A stretch of DNA of 62,504 nt, taken from the NCBI RefSeq assembly GCF_016909015.1, contig NZ_JAFBFA010000033.1, positions 1 through 62,504 on the forward strand, given 5' to 3'. Origin of the DNA: Gracilibacillus alcaliphilus. Its GTDB lineage: Bacteria > Bacillota > Bacilli > Bacillales > Amphibacillaceae. The first letter of the stretch is position 1. Every line of letters begins with the position of its first letter. Shown here piece by piece: positions 46,550 to 56,791 of the stretch. The translations under genes were made by a program, and so were the position numbers. The notes under the pieces were generated by a model. It had not been told where the DNA came from, ran no database searches, and worked only from the letters and a program-made list of their open reading frames with translations.

Positions 46550-47737
46550 CTAACTTCGATAGATAAGTCTACGCAACAAGGCATCTAGAGGGCCGCGCAT
46601 TCCTTTATACTCCATCATCATGGCCAAAAGTAGACTAGTGAGCCAGACAAACACAGCGATAATAACTGCCCCTGTACTATGCAATACTCGACCCAGTCCA
46701 AATCCGACTGGTGATAGGGTGATGACCAGCAAAGCTTCGATAAAGACATAAAAAGTGAGTGATCGTTGTCCTAACGCGGTCAACGAGCGAACCATTAGAC
46801 CTGTACGACTGACAAAGGAACCAATCAGTCCGAATATGGCTGCATACCCTATACCACCGGCGAGCCCCGTAATCATTTGAAGAGCTATAAACAATCCTTC
46901 TATCGTTGGGGAAGAACTCCATAGCGGTGTCCCGTCAAGGGCAAGCGGAAGTCCCCCAAGGATTGAGATGGAAGTGCCTATGACAGCTATTCGAACTAAA
47001 TGCTTTCGGTTGCCAACAAGCAGCAAGTTATGACGTGCAGCCCATACCCCGATCAGTATCGGCAAGAGCATGGGATACATGAAAAGTTGAATCAAAATCA
47101 TGAAAGGGAAACTGATTAAATTAAAGAGCGTAGTTTCTATATATGATTCCGAGTTTGATTGTCCCAGTGTTTCCATGCTCACCCCAGAAGCATTCATTAC
47201 ATGCGCCATACCTATCCACACAACAGGAAGCAGAAAAAGAAAAAATAAGGAAACAAGCAGAATAGCACGATTAAGTACACGATTCTGACGAAATAAAATC
47301 CATCCAATAAGAAGCGTGGAGAAACCATAGAAAGCTAGAATATCAATCCCGCCGATAATAACGGTATGGACAAATCCAAATAATAAAAGGAAGGACCCTC
47401 GACGTCGCAATAATCGTTTAGATTCTACTTCTAATGTCCCTGCACTAAGCTGACGATTAACCATCATGGCTAACCCATAGCCTAACAATATAGCAAACAA
47501 TGGAAGTCCTCGATTATCCACGAACAAGATACTGACAAAATTAACAGCTTTATCTATAACGCCCCCACCATCTTGACGATCGAGCAATAATGGCGCATGA
47601 GCAAGGGCAATGATTAAAAGCATAAACCCTCGGGCTAAATCTGGTGCAAGCAAACGCTCTTTCGCTAATACAGACCCACGAGCTAATCCTCTCGAGTAAG
47701 AAGAACCATTGCCCGTTTGGTTTTTTAAGTTCTTCAT
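46550..47737 (-). CDS. DUF418-family membrane protein (second type)
   Basis: 395 residues, about ten helices. N-terminal APDLARGFMLLIIALAHAP and C-terminal LTALGQRSLTFYVFIEALLV fit the DUF418/YeiB family but diverge from the 44122-45369 protein, so this is a separate lineage rather than a recent duplicate. Function unknown. Confidence 0.82.
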   Translation of the reverse strand: MKNLKNQTGNGSSYSRGLARGSVLAKERLLAPDLARGFMLLIIALAHAPLLLDRQDGGGVIDKAVNFVSILFVDNRGLPLFAILLGYGLAMMVNRQLSAGTLEVESKRLLRRRGSFLLLFGFVHTVIIGGIDILAFYGFSTLLIGWILFRQNRVLNRAILLVSLFFLFLLPVVWIGMAHVMNASGVSMETLGQSNSESYIETTLFNLISFPFMILIQLFMYPMLLPILIGVWAARHNLLLVGNRKHLVRIAVIGTSISILGGLPLALDGTPLWSSSPTIEGLFIALQMITGLAGGIGYAAIFGLIGSFVSRTGLMVRSLTALGQRSLTFYVFIEALLVITLSPVGFGLGRVLHSTGAVIIAVFVWLTSLLLAMMMEYKGMRGPLDALLRRLIYRS

Positions 47738-47844
47738 GTCACAAACAACCTCTCATTAATTTTTATAGTTCAATATTTTATCCAGTTATCTTCCATACAC
47801 AAGTTCACCCCTCATAGCATAAATCTGCAAATCATAGTTTATTT

Positions 47845-48539
47845 ATCTACCGCTTCCAATTTAATAGTATGAATCCAACCAATATCATGCCTATAATCAC
47901 AATCATAAGATGAAAGCTGTAAGGACCATCATCAATAGTTACAAATAGTTGCCACAGCAAGTTATGTCCTGTGTGTAATCCGATTGGTAACCAAATAGAG
48001 TTTCTTGATCCGACAGGCTGCTAATGTAAATCCGTAACTTGCAGCAAAGACTACGAACATTAGTTGTTCCCCTATCCCTGCTGCAGGGCTTTGGAAAAGA
48101 TATGGATCGATCCAAATGTTATGGAACTGAGTAACAATACCATCCAGGAGGAGACTTTGTACGATAATGTATCCATAAGGTGACCCCGGAATAGTAAGTC
48201 TTCAAGAAATGCCTGAACAAGCAAAATACTGAGGGATGAAATGATCAGAGAAGGGAAATATATTTCTGTTTGAATACTGTTCCAGTTTTGCCATTCAGTT
48301 ACCCCTAGAGTTACTGAAATGATGTTTGAAACGAGTGTTTACTCCGATTCCGGCAGCTAATTCTAATTGTTCCACAGTACCAAATGAACTGTCATCCCCC
48401 AAAAGAATGACTGCAGGTGTCGTTCCAGCATATAAGGCAAAAAAACAACTACGGTCAGTGGCATTGTCCAAATAGGTCTCTTCATCCATTCATATTTCAA
48501 TGAATCTGTTTCATTTACTCCATGTGAAGGCCTCTTCAT
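47845..48539 (-). pseudogene. CPBP-family intramembrane protease, frameshifted
   Basis: Starts MKRPSHGVNETDSLKYEWMK at 48539; a frameshift near 48450 is followed by ALYAGTTPAVILLGDDSS, LVQAFLEDLLFRGHL (the EExxxR-type motif, first Glu degraded), FGSIHIF and a final helix LMIVIIGMILVGFILLKWKR. Several further frameshifts. Confidence 0.75.
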
Positions 48540-48559
48540 GTTATACACCTTTCTTATCA

Positions 48560-48997
48560 AGTATTATGCCTGAGGTATACCATGAAAAGTAGTTACATTT
48601 GTCATGAATCATATTCCATCATAACTGGATTCGTTGATGTTAATTACTTGTTGTATATCATGATGCTGTTTTCATTACAAAAGCTTCATTTGAAAATACT
48701 ATCCAAAGAAATGAAGAGAGGAGCTTTTAGCATATTTTTAGTGCGTTTTTTTACGAGGCACCCGAAGCTTTAGATCATTATGGAAAATCTATGGTCATTT
48801 TATGCAAACCACAGCTTGGAAATATTAGCGTAGCAACTTAGTGACAACTCTTTTGCTAAAATTTTCGTGGATATTGTTTTCAACTTCTCATTACTAGAGG
48901 CTCTTTCAATTATTAACCGATTGAATGAAACATTGGCTTCCTGGTTTAAAGCGGATGCCTAATACCTCTTCAAATCCATCGTTTCATTTAGTTCAAC
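48560..48997. other. Gap with an unassigned fragment
   Basis: Plus-strand pieces (APEALDHYGKSMVILCKPQL) suggest a decayed gene without recognisable family. Confidence 0.3.
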
Positions 48998-49759
48998 TCA
49001 TTCCCGATGATACGATTGACTTTTTCCGACCTCCCCCCATTTTGTTTCATAACAATCCATGATGCTTTCAATATAGTAAATGACATCATCATCCAACATG
49101 AACAAATTTCCTTCCTTTGGCGGTTGCTTTTGAAGCATCCAATACTTTTCAATAAGTGCTGAATCACCATAAAAAGTATTTTCAAGAAAATATACTAGTT
49201 TATAAGCCAAATGTTGTGACTTGAGCGATTCAGGATCTTCATTCTTTTGCTCCTTGGCCGTCTTCAACATTTCAACCAATTCTTTGGATTCGCTTCTACC
49301 CAGATCCAAACTAGGTTTTTTCAAAATGTCTAGCTCGCGTTCATCAAAATATTGCTTAATAAATAAATGATTGTTATATCGATCTTCTTCCGTTTGCTTG
49401 GTAAACTGAAAAATATTTCTCCAGCTAATGTCTTGCCCAATCTGGGATAAATGCTGAGAAAGTCGTAGCGTTTTTTCTAAATAACGGAGTCTTTCTTTTT
49501 CCTTAGTGATAAGCATCAACTGTTCCTCAAAAACATTTTCCCAATTTTTTTGATCCAGGATGGTTTTAATTTTGCTTAATGGAAAGCCGAGTTCCTTTAG
49601 GGCAATAATCCGCTGCAATGTAACAATATTTGATTTTGAGTAGAAACGGTAACCCGATTCTGCGGTATAAGACGGGTTCAACAGGTTGATCTCATCGTAA
49701 TATCTAAGTGTTCGAACGGTTATGTTCATTTTTTTTGCTACTTCTCCAGTACTGTACAT
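48998..49759 (-). CDS. MerR-family regulator
   Basis: 253 residues from the ATG at 49759 (ggaggt site). DNA-binding domain MYSTGEVAKKMNITVRTLRYYDEINLLNPSYTAESGYRFYS and a dimer helix, then a 130-residue helical C-terminus that may bind a ligand, as in TipA/Mta-like regulators. Its own promoter is of the MerR type, so it is probably autoregulated. Lies downstream of rpoB on the same strand but 470 nt away. Confidence 0.87.
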   Translation of the reverse strand: MYSTGEVAKKMNITVRTLRYYDEINLLNPSYTAESGYRFYSKSNIVTLQRIIALKELGFPLSKIKTILDQKNWENVFEEQLMLITKEKERLRYLEKTLRLSQHLSQIGQDISWRNIFQFTKQTEEDRYNNHLFIKQYFDERELDILKKPSLDLGRSESKELVEMLKTAKEQKNEDPESLKSQHLAYKLVYFLENTFYGDSALIEKYWMLQKQPPKEGNLFMLDDDVIYYIESIMDCYETKWGEVGKSQSYHRE

Positions 49760-49788
49760 AGTGAACCTCCACACCATTTGTCATGATT

Positions 49789-49820
49789 ACTATACATCCT
49801 TACGTTAACGTAAGAGTCAA
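49789..49820 (-). promoter_or_regulatory. MerR-type promoter of the merR gene
   Basis: Minus-strand TTGACT (49820-49815) and TATAGT (49794-49789) 20 bp apart; the spacer holds the 16-nt palindrome CTTACGTTAACGTAAG (49799-49814). Confidence 0.75.
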
Positions 49821-50232
49821 TACATTAGATAATTTTCCAGTCATACCTTTTGGAGCCTTTGGAGCAGAAATTTTGTTTGCAGCTGGCTATCATAAAGTTA
49901 AAACGAAATTCAAAGAAGTTGAAATTACTGTCGGAAAATGTTATCTGATCAATTCCTAATCCGGGAATAAACTGGATATAAAGGAGATATACGAAGAAAT
50001 CTATAATGCTAATTTTTCTACACTACCTAAGGAAATAGAGGAGGGTTCTTTTTAACCGTCCTTCCACACTATTTTCTGATTACCCAATATCTTCACTAAA
50101 TAGCCGTGAAATTATGTCAAAAAGAGTTCCCTCAGAGATTAATCGTACCTTATAGCTTTCCTTTGTCCACATTCCTTTTAAATAGGTGCGGCATAAATTG
50201 TCCACCAAACCTTTGCTGCCGCTAAGCAGTTT
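49821..50232. other. Gap downstream of rpoB
   Basis: A plus-strand remnant reads IPFGAFGAEILFAAGYHKVK then stops after about 45 codons; family unknown. Near 50180-50215 a GCGGCA/TGCCGC hairpin may terminate rpoB. Confidence 0.35.
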
Positions 50233-53200
50233 TTAGTTTTCTTGTATTTCTAAATTAAACTTGCTTGCCTGCTGGGTTTCTTCCTCTTCTAACTCACGCA
50301 TGTCGATTTCTTCTTCATCGCCGGAGAGCATCTTCACATCCATACCAAGACTTTGAAGCTCTTTAATGAGTACTTTAAACGACTCAGGAACTCCTGGTTC
50401 TGGTGCATTATCACCTTTTACAATAGCTTCATATGTCTTCACACGTCCAACCGTATCATCTGATTTAACCGTTAAGATTTCCTGAAGTGTATAGGCAGCA
50501 CCGTAAGCTTCCAATGCCCAGACTTCCATCTCACCAAAACGCTGTCCGCCAAACTGTGCCTTACCACCGAGCGGCTGTTGCGTTACAAGCGAGTATGGTC
50601 CAGTTGAACGGGCATGGAGCTTATCGTCAACCATATGTGCAAGTTTGATCATATACATAACACCTACGGATATACGGTTATCAAAAGCCTCTCCGGTGCG
50701 CCCATCATAAAGAATGGTTTTCGCATCTCTCGGCATGCCAGCTTCTTCAAGGGTTTCCCAAACATCTTCCTCGGTTGCTCCATCAAAGACAGGACTTGCT
50801 ACATGTAATCCAAGCTGTCTGGCAGCCATTCCTAAATGCAGCTCAAACACCTGTCCGATATTCATACGTGATGGCACCCCTAATGGGTTCAGCATGATAT
50901 CGATTGGTGTACCGTCTGGCAAGAATGGCATATCCTCTTCCGGCAGAATTTTGGAGATAACCCCTTTGTTACCGTGTCGACCTGCCATTTTATCTCCTTC
51001 GTGAATCTTACGTTTTTGAACGATATATACACGAATAAGCTGATTCACACCTGGTGGTAACTCATCGCCATCTTCACGATTAAAGATTTTTACATCTAAG
51101 ACGATTCCATGGCCACCATGGGGAACGCGTAGGGATGTATCTCTTACTTCACGTGCTTTCTCACCGAAAATCGCATGTAATAAGCGTTCTTCTGCGGAAA
51201 GCTCTGTCATTCCTTTAGGTGTGACTTTTCCTACAAGAATATCACTGTCCGTTACTTCTGCACCGACACGAATAATTCCTTGTTCATCAAGATTTTTGAG
51301 TGCACTTTCCCCAACGTTAGGAATCTCTCTAGTAAATTCCTCTGGTCCAAGCTTTGTATCACGTGATTCTGATTCAAACTCTTCAATATGAATAGAAGTA
51401 TATACATCATCTTTAACAAGACGTTCACTCATAATAATAGCATCCTCATAGTTATAACCTTCCCAAGTCATAAAAGCTACAAGAACATTTTGCCCTAATG
51501 CAAGTTCCCCGTCTTCCATAGAAGGACCATCAGCAAGAACTTCTCCTTTTATTACACGATCTCCTTCTGCAACAATCGGGCGCTGATTATAACAAGTGCC
51601 TTGGTTGGAACGTTTGTATTTTTGTAGGCCATAACGGTCCACATCGCCTGCTACTTCTTTGCCATTCACTTCAGAAATACGACGTACAATAACGGTTTTC
51701 GCTTCCACATATTCTACAACTCCATCATGACGGCAAATAACAGCAGCACCAGAGTCTTTCCCATTTACATATTCCATACCAGTCCCAACAATTGGAGCTT
51801 CCGGGTTCATCAGCGGAACTGCCTGCCGCTGCATATTCGCCCCCATCAATGCACGGTTAGAGTCGTCATTTTCCAGAAATGGAATGCACGCAGTCGCTGC
51901 TGAAACAACTTGTTTAGGAGAAACGTCCATATAATCGATCTGCTCACGTGGAACAACCGTGTTTCCCCCGCCAAATCTGGCGATGACTTCATCGTTTTGA
52001 AAGGTTTTCTCTTCTGTTAATGGTGCGTTTGCCTGTGCAATTACATAATTATCTTCTTCATCAGCTGTCAGATAATCAATGTGTTCGGTTACCTTGCCGG
52101 TTTCATGATCGATTCTGCGATAGGGTGTCTCAATAAATCCGAATTTATTGACTATTGCATAACTGGAAAGCGAGTTGATCAAACCGATGTTCGGACCCTC
52201 AGGAGTCTCAATTGGACACATACGGCCATAGTGGGAGTAGTGAACATCGCGAACTTCGACCCCTGCACGCTCACGTGTCAAACCACCAGGCCCAAGTGCA
52301 GACAGACGGCGTTTATTTGTCAGTTCTGCCAGCGGGTTTGTTTGATCCATAAACGTAGACAACTGTGAGCTTCCGAAGAACTCCTTGATGGAAGCAGTCA
52401 CAGGACGAATATTGATCAATTGCTGCGGTGTAACGCTGGAAGTCTCCTGTATGGACATTCTTTCACGCACTACACGCTCCATACGAGACAGACCGATACG
52501 GAATTGATTTTGCATTAATTCCCCTACCGAACGGATTCTGCGATTTCCAAGATGATCGATATCATCCGTATCTCCAACACGATGCAAAAGATTAAAAAAG
52601 TAGCTGATTGCTGATAAAACATCAGCAGGTGTTAAATTCTTAATGTTTTTTTCGACATTTCCATTGCTTATGACATGGAGCTCTCTCAGGCCGCTTGGAT
52701 CGGTTGGGTCTGTAATTTTAATAGATTGAAGAGAAATTCCATCACCAAGAATCCCTCCATGAGGTTCAAGCAACTTTTCACCAAGTTTTTCTTTTTTTCT
52801 CTCTAAATAAGGGATAAGTTTGTTCAGCAATTTACGTTCCAGCTTATCGCCCTTTTCTGCTAAAACTTCACCAGTGTCAGGGTCGGCAATTGTTTCAGCC
52901 AGAACCTGGTTGAACAGACGGTTTTTGATATGGAGTTTTTTATTGATTTTATAACGGCCGACATGTGCCAGATCGTAACGTTTTGGGTCAAAAAAGCGGG
53001 ATATCAATAAGCTTTTAGCACTTTCAACTGTTGGTGGTTCGCCTGGACGTAGGCGTTCATAGATTTCAAGCAGTGCTTTTTCAGTTGTTTCCGTTTTATC
53101 TTTTGCAAGCGTGTTCTGAAGGTATTCATTATCACCGATCAAATCGATAATTTCCCGATCTGTCCCAAAACCAAGTGCACGCAAAAGCACAGTGATCGGA

Positions 53201-53769
53201 AGTTTTCGTGTTCGGTCAATCCGGACATGAACAACATCTTTCGCATCTGTTTCAAATTCCAACCATGCACCGCGATTTGGAATGACAGTTGCAGTAAAAC
53301 CTTTTTTTCCGTTTTTATCGATTTTTTCGTTATAATAGACACTTGGTGATCGTACAAGCTGTGATACAATAACACGTTCTGCCCCATTGATAATAAATGT
53401 TCCCGTATCTGTCATTAAGGGGAAATCACCCATAAATACTTCTTGTTCCTTTACCTCTCCGGTTTCATTATTAATTAAACGAACCTTCACGTGCAGAGGA
53501 GCATTGTATGTCACGTCTCTTTCTTTTGCTTCATCCACAAGATATTTCGAATCACCTAAACGATAATCCACAAACTCAAGTGATAGATTTCCAGTAAAGT
53601 CTTCAATTGGAGAGATATCCCGGAACATCTCTCTTAAACCTTCCTCTAAGAACCATTCATAAGAGGCGGTTTGAATCTCAATAAGATTAGGTAATTCTAG
53701 CACTTCATTAATACGTGCATAGCTCCTGCGTTGGCGGTGCCGTCCATACTGAACTAATTGACCTGTCAA
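50233..53769 (-). CDS. rpoB: Stand-alone RNA polymerase beta subunit with rifampicin-resistance-type substitutions
   Basis: 1178 residues starting with TTG at 53769 (aaggag 8 nt upstream; B. subtilis rpoB also starts with TTG). Full-length and collinear with housekeeping beta: conserved NMQRQAVP, GRHGNKG, and KAQFGGQRFGEMEVWALEAYG are intact, so it should assemble. The rifampicin-binding cluster reads FGSSQLSTFMDQ and ELTNKRRLSALG: Thr at the E. coli Q513 position (codon 52354-52356) and Asn at H526 (52315-52317), numbered 472 and 485 here. No rplL, rpoC or ribosomal gene is adjacent; rph lies immediately upstream. It is therefore most likely a second, resistant copy (rpoB2), assuming a standard rpoB elsewhere. 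Confidence 0.93.
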   Translation of the reverse strand: MTGQLVQYGRHRQRRSYARINEVLELPNLIEIQTASYEWFLEEGLREMFRDISPIEDFTGNLSLEFVDYRLGDSKYLVDEAKERDVTYNAPLHVKVRLINNETGEVKEQEVFMGDFPLMTDTGTFIINGAERVIVSQLVRSPSVYYNEKIDKNGKKGFTATVIPNRGAWLEFETDAKDVVHVRIDRTRKLPITVLLRALGFGTDREIIDLIGDNEYLQNTLAKDKTETTEKALLEIYERLRPGEPPTVESAKSLLISRFFDPKRYDLAHVGRYKINKKLHIKNRLFNQVLAETIADPDTGEVLAEKGDKLERKLLNKLIPYLERKKEKLGEKLLEPHGGILGDGISLQSIKITDPTDPSGLRELHVISNGNVEKNIKNLTPADVLSAISYFFNLLHRVGDTDDIDHLGNRRIRSVGELMQNQFRIGLSRMERVVRERMSIQETSSVTPQQLINIRPVTASIKEFFGSSQLSTFMDQTNPLAELTNKRRLSALGPGGLTRERAGVEVRDVHYSHYGRMCPIETPEGPNIGLINSLSSYAIVNKFGFIETPYRRIDHETGKVTEHIDYLTADEEDNYVIAQANAPLTEEKTFQNDEVIARFGGGNTVVPREQIDYMDVSPKQVVSAATACIPFLENDDSNRALMGANMQRQAVPLMNPEAPIVGTGMEYVNGKDSGAAVICRHDGVVEYVEAKTVIVRRISEVNGKEVAGDVDRYGLQKYKRSNQGTCYNQRPIVAEGDRVIKGEVLADGPSMEDGELALGQNVLVAFMTWEGYNYEDAIIMSERLVKDDVYTSIHIEEFESESRDTKLGPEEFTREIPNVGESALKNLDEQGIIRVGAEVTDSDILVGKVTPKGMTELSAEERLLHAIFGEKAREVRDTSLRVPHGGHGIVLDVKIFNREDGDELPPGVNQLIRVYIVQKRKIHEGDKMAGRHGNKGVISKILPEEDMPFLPDGTPIDIMLNPLGVPSRMNIGQVFELHLGMAARQLGLHVASPVFDGATEEDVWETLEEAGMPRDAKTILYDGRTGEAFDNRISVGVMYMIKLAHMVDDKLHARSTGPYSLVTQQPLGGKAQFGGQRFGEMEVWALEAYGAAYTLQEILTVKSDDTVGRVKTYEAIVKGDNAPEPGVPESFKVLIKELQSLGMDVKMLSGDEEEIDMRELEEEETQQASKFNLEIQEN

Positions 53770-54056
53770 TTGCTTCACTCCTTAAATCAAATATTTTTAC
53801 AGATCATAATATCTGTTTCATGTAAAAACCCGGATTATCGCCAACTGTTAATAGCGATAGCCTGAGTTGTACATCATACTAAAATTTTTTCAGCATATTG
53901 CTGAAAAGTTAATGTCCTGTCGGTTGCAGTTTTCGATTCCTGTACACTTCTTTTCTATAACCTTCAGCACACACGAAAGAAAAGTAGGTCTAAAAGATTT
54001 AAAAGCGTTTAAGAATACTTTACATACTGATGATTAGATGTGGAAATATTCACTAA
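53770..54056 (-). promoter_or_regulatory. rph-rpoB leader with terminator-like hairpins
   Basis: A 287-nt gap. On the minus strand TTTTCAGCA and TGCTGAAAA (plus 53887-53907) form a perfect 9-nt stem followed by AATTTTAG. A second ACAGAT/ATCTGT stem (53799-53816) lies just before the ribosome binding site. A TATGAT-like -10 follows the first hairpin. Attenuation or a separate rpoB promoter is possible. Confidence 0.45.
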
Positions 54057-56672
54057 TTACAATATTTCGATATATCCTTCTGTTCCATGCACCCGAATTC
54101 GTTGCCCGTCTTTTATACGTTTAGTTGCATTTTCTACTCCAACTACTGCTGGCAGGCCGTATTCACGCGCAATCACTGCACCATGAGTCATCCGTCCGCC
54201 AACCTCGGTGACCAGCCCTTTGAGAGATACAAACAATGGTGTCCAGCTGGGATCAGTAAAGGAAGTGACTAATATATCTTCACCTCCCAAGTCAGCATCC
54301 GCCATGTTCAGGATTACTCGTGCTCTTCCTTCTATAACTCCGGAAGAAACAGACAGACCAACTATCGCTTCATCTGGTATATTTTCTCGTTTGTAATTAC
54401 CCGTAATAATTTCACCATCAGATGTCATCACACGTGGTGGAATAAGTTTTTCGTATAATTTATAAGCATCTTTTCGTTCCCTGATAATCTGGTAATCCAA
54501 TTTCTTAGTTTTCACCACTTCATGAAGTTCTTCGAAATGCAGGTAATATATGTCTTCTTTCTCATAAATAATATTGGCATGTACAAGCTGTTCAGCTTCT
54601 TTTAATAACGCTTGCTTATAGATAAAATAACGTTGGATCATTCCATATTTAGGATACTCCCTGTACCCGGTGAAATTCCGGATAAAGCTGATAACCTTTT
54701 TCGTTTCTTCTGATTTTTGTTTCCCTTCAGGTAATTGTTGCAAGCGCTCAAGTAATTCTTGTTCTTTTATAAAAGCATGTTGTCTTCCCTTCTCAAATTT
54801 TATTTTACTAGCACCAGGTTCAGAGTTTATAATGTTATTAAGAAGCAGCGGGACGAGTATACATGGCTTTTCACTCCAGCGGGGCTTGGTAATATCTATT
54901 TCCCCAGCACAGCGCATGCCGTATTTATCCAGATAAGTATAGATAGCATGTTGGATTTTTTGACCGCCTTCAAATGCTGGCAATTCATCCAGATAATCGT
55001 CATCTTTAACATTTTGTAAATAATCAATTACTTCCGAGTATGGACGAATGAGGTCTGCAACATCTAATAATTCCAGTCCCATCTCTGAAGTAATGTTGTT
55101 TGGTACAGATTGAGATAGGGTATCTGCTGCGTTCTTTTCACCCAGCCATGTATTCATTTTCTCGTTAATCCATATGGAAGCATTCATAGCTGTCATAATT
55201 ACCTTTGAACTTTGTGGATTAAATAAGATTTTCTTTAGTTGCTGAAGATCTTCTAGGATAAAATCAAATAATTCTGCTCTTGAATAAGTTTGGATATTCT
55301 GTTTTAATGCTTCCACTGATAGTTGATTATCCCTAATCAAATCAGAAACAATTGCAGGGTCATTTTCAATTTGTGCTTGAAAGTCGATTACATTCGTATC
55401 TTTGGCCATGTGGTTACTAAATGATTCTTTATTGGCATTTGTCGAAGGTTTTATCAAATCTTCTCGTTCAATGATATTTATTAAGGCATCTTTTATAAGC
55501 GGGTCAGAATCTCCAAGCGTTTCTATCAACATTTTCCTGCTGTCAGGTGAAGTAAGTCGTGGTGCAACATCGACAAACAATCTCCCTCCAGCCTGGTGCA
55601 TTGGAGCGGGAGTGGTTAATAACCATATAGATAGCCCTAAAGGCTTCAACGCGTCTGTCATCATTTGCTGATGGCCAACAGATAAATAAACGTGCTTATC
55701 TGTATCATTCACTTCAGGGATAGGATATAAAGTGGTAATAGGACGACTTTGGACAAAGTAAAACGTATCATTAACAAGACACCATTCAACATCTTGCGGC
55801 TGCCCAAAGTGAGTTTCGATTTTTCTTCCGATTCTGGTTAGATGTAAAATTTGCTGATCCGTAAGTGTTTGAACCTTTCTTTGTTCTAGGTTCAACTGTT
55901 GTGTCTCTGTCCCTCCATCTTTTCGTCCGTAGATAGCTAATTTTTTATCTGCTATTATCTTTTCAATGATTTTTCCTTCTTCTACTTTATAGTAATCAGC
56001 TGATGTCAAACCAGAAACAAACGTTTCACCCAGCCCAAAACCTGCATCGATGGATTGCTGTTTTCGGTTGGAAGTAACAGGATCTGCTGTAAATAAAATA
56101 CCCGAAGCCTGAGGGAAGACCATTTTTTGTACAATTACAGATAAATAAATTTGACTGTGGTCAAATCCGTTTTGTATCCGGTAAGTAATTGCACGATCCG
56201 TAAATAAGGAAGCCCAACATTTTTTAATATGCTGTAAAATAGCTTCTTTACCAATAATATTTAAATACGTGTCGTATTGGCCGGCAAAAGAAGCATTTGC
56301 CAAATCCTCAGCAGTTGCGCTGGATCGAACTGCATAAGCATGTTCTTCTCCAAATTCAGAGAGTGTCTGGAAGACTTCTTTCACCATATTGGAAGGGATT
56401 TCGGTTTCTGTAATCGTTTGGCGTAACTTTTGGCTAATTTCGCTAATTCTTTCTCGGTCTTCCGCTTTTAACTCGACTAGCTGATTCAATAATTTTATAT
56501 ATATATCATTTTTGCTGATAACATTTTGATATCCGGCTGTCGTTATACAAAAACCCTCAGGCACTTGAAGATCAGGAATTTTTAATAGTTCTCCTAAATT
56601 TAATCCTTTGCCTCCAACGTGCATAAGCTGTGTTTTATCCAACTCCCAAAACTTTGCTACGAATGTTTTCAT
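54057..56672 (-). CDS. rph: Rifampin phosphotransferase
   Basis: 871 residues (Listeria Rph is about 867), gggagggg site. Domain order is that of Rph: ATP-grasp-like N-terminus (VGGKGLNLGELLKI, AVRSSATAEDLANASFAGQYDTYL, GILFTADPVTSNR, VEWCLVNDTFYFVQSRPITTL), a rifampin-binding middle (about 330-755), and a swivelling His domain with catalytic His830 in VGGRMTHGAVIAREYGLPAVVG. The enzyme transfers the ATP beta-phosphate to the ansa C21 hydroxyl, inactivating rifamycins. PEP synthase is a common misannotation; the TDPSWTPLF block and length favour Rph. First of two genes, rph-rpoB. Confidence 0.92.
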   Translation of the reverse strand: MKTFVAKFWELDKTQLMHVGGKGLNLGELLKIPDLQVPEGFCITTAGYQNVISKNDIYIKLLNQLVELKAEDRERISEISQKLRQTITETEIPSNMVKEVFQTLSEFGEEHAYAVRSSATAEDLANASFAGQYDTYLNIIGKEAILQHIKKCWASLFTDRAITYRIQNGFDHSQIYLSVIVQKMVFPQASGILFTADPVTSNRKQQSIDAGFGLGETFVSGLTSADYYKVEEGKIIEKIIADKKLAIYGRKDGGTETQQLNLEQRKVQTLTDQQILHLTRIGRKIETHFGQPQDVEWCLVNDTFYFVQSRPITTLYPIPEVNDTDKHVYLSVGHQQMMTDALKPLGLSIWLLTTPAPMHQAGGRLFVDVAPRLTSPDSRKMLIETLGDSDPLIKDALINIIEREDLIKPSTNANKESFSNHMAKDTNVIDFQAQIENDPAIVSDLIRDNQLSVEALKQNIQTYSRAELFDFILEDLQQLKKILFNPQSSKVIMTAMNASIWINEKMNTWLGEKNAADTLSQSVPNNITSEMGLELLDVADLIRPYSEVIDYLQNVKDDDYLDELPAFEGGQKIQHAIYTYLDKYGMRCAGEIDITKPRWSEKPCILVPLLLNNIINSEPGASKIKFEKGRQHAFIKEQELLERLQQLPEGKQKSEETKKVISFIRNFTGYREYPKYGMIQRYFIYKQALLKEAEQLVHANIIYEKEDIYYLHFEELHEVVKTKKLDYQIIRERKDAYKLYEKLIPPRVMTSDGEIITGNYKRENIPDEAIVGLSVSSGVIEGRARVILNMADADLGGEDILVTSFTDPSWTPLFVSLKGLVTEVGGRMTHGAVIAREYGLPAVVGVENATKRIKDGQRIRVHGTEGYIEIL

Positions 56673-56791
56673 TTTTCCCCTCCCATTTGTCCAGCACTAA
56701 ACCAAGTTATTCTCCTATTTATTGATAATTCCGTTTCTGCAATTCTATTTTCTTAGTACTAAACCCTCCAAAAAAAATTTAAAAATAAGGG

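Noticed and set aside
50233..53769. Housekeeping rpoB
   Set aside because: No rplL before it and no rpoC after it; flanked by rph and gene remnants. It cannot be excluded without the rest of the genome.
54057..56672. Phosphoenolpyruvate synthase
   Set aside because: Length, domain order and the C-terminal His-domain sequence fit rifampin phosphotransferase, and the neighbour is a resistant-type rpoB.
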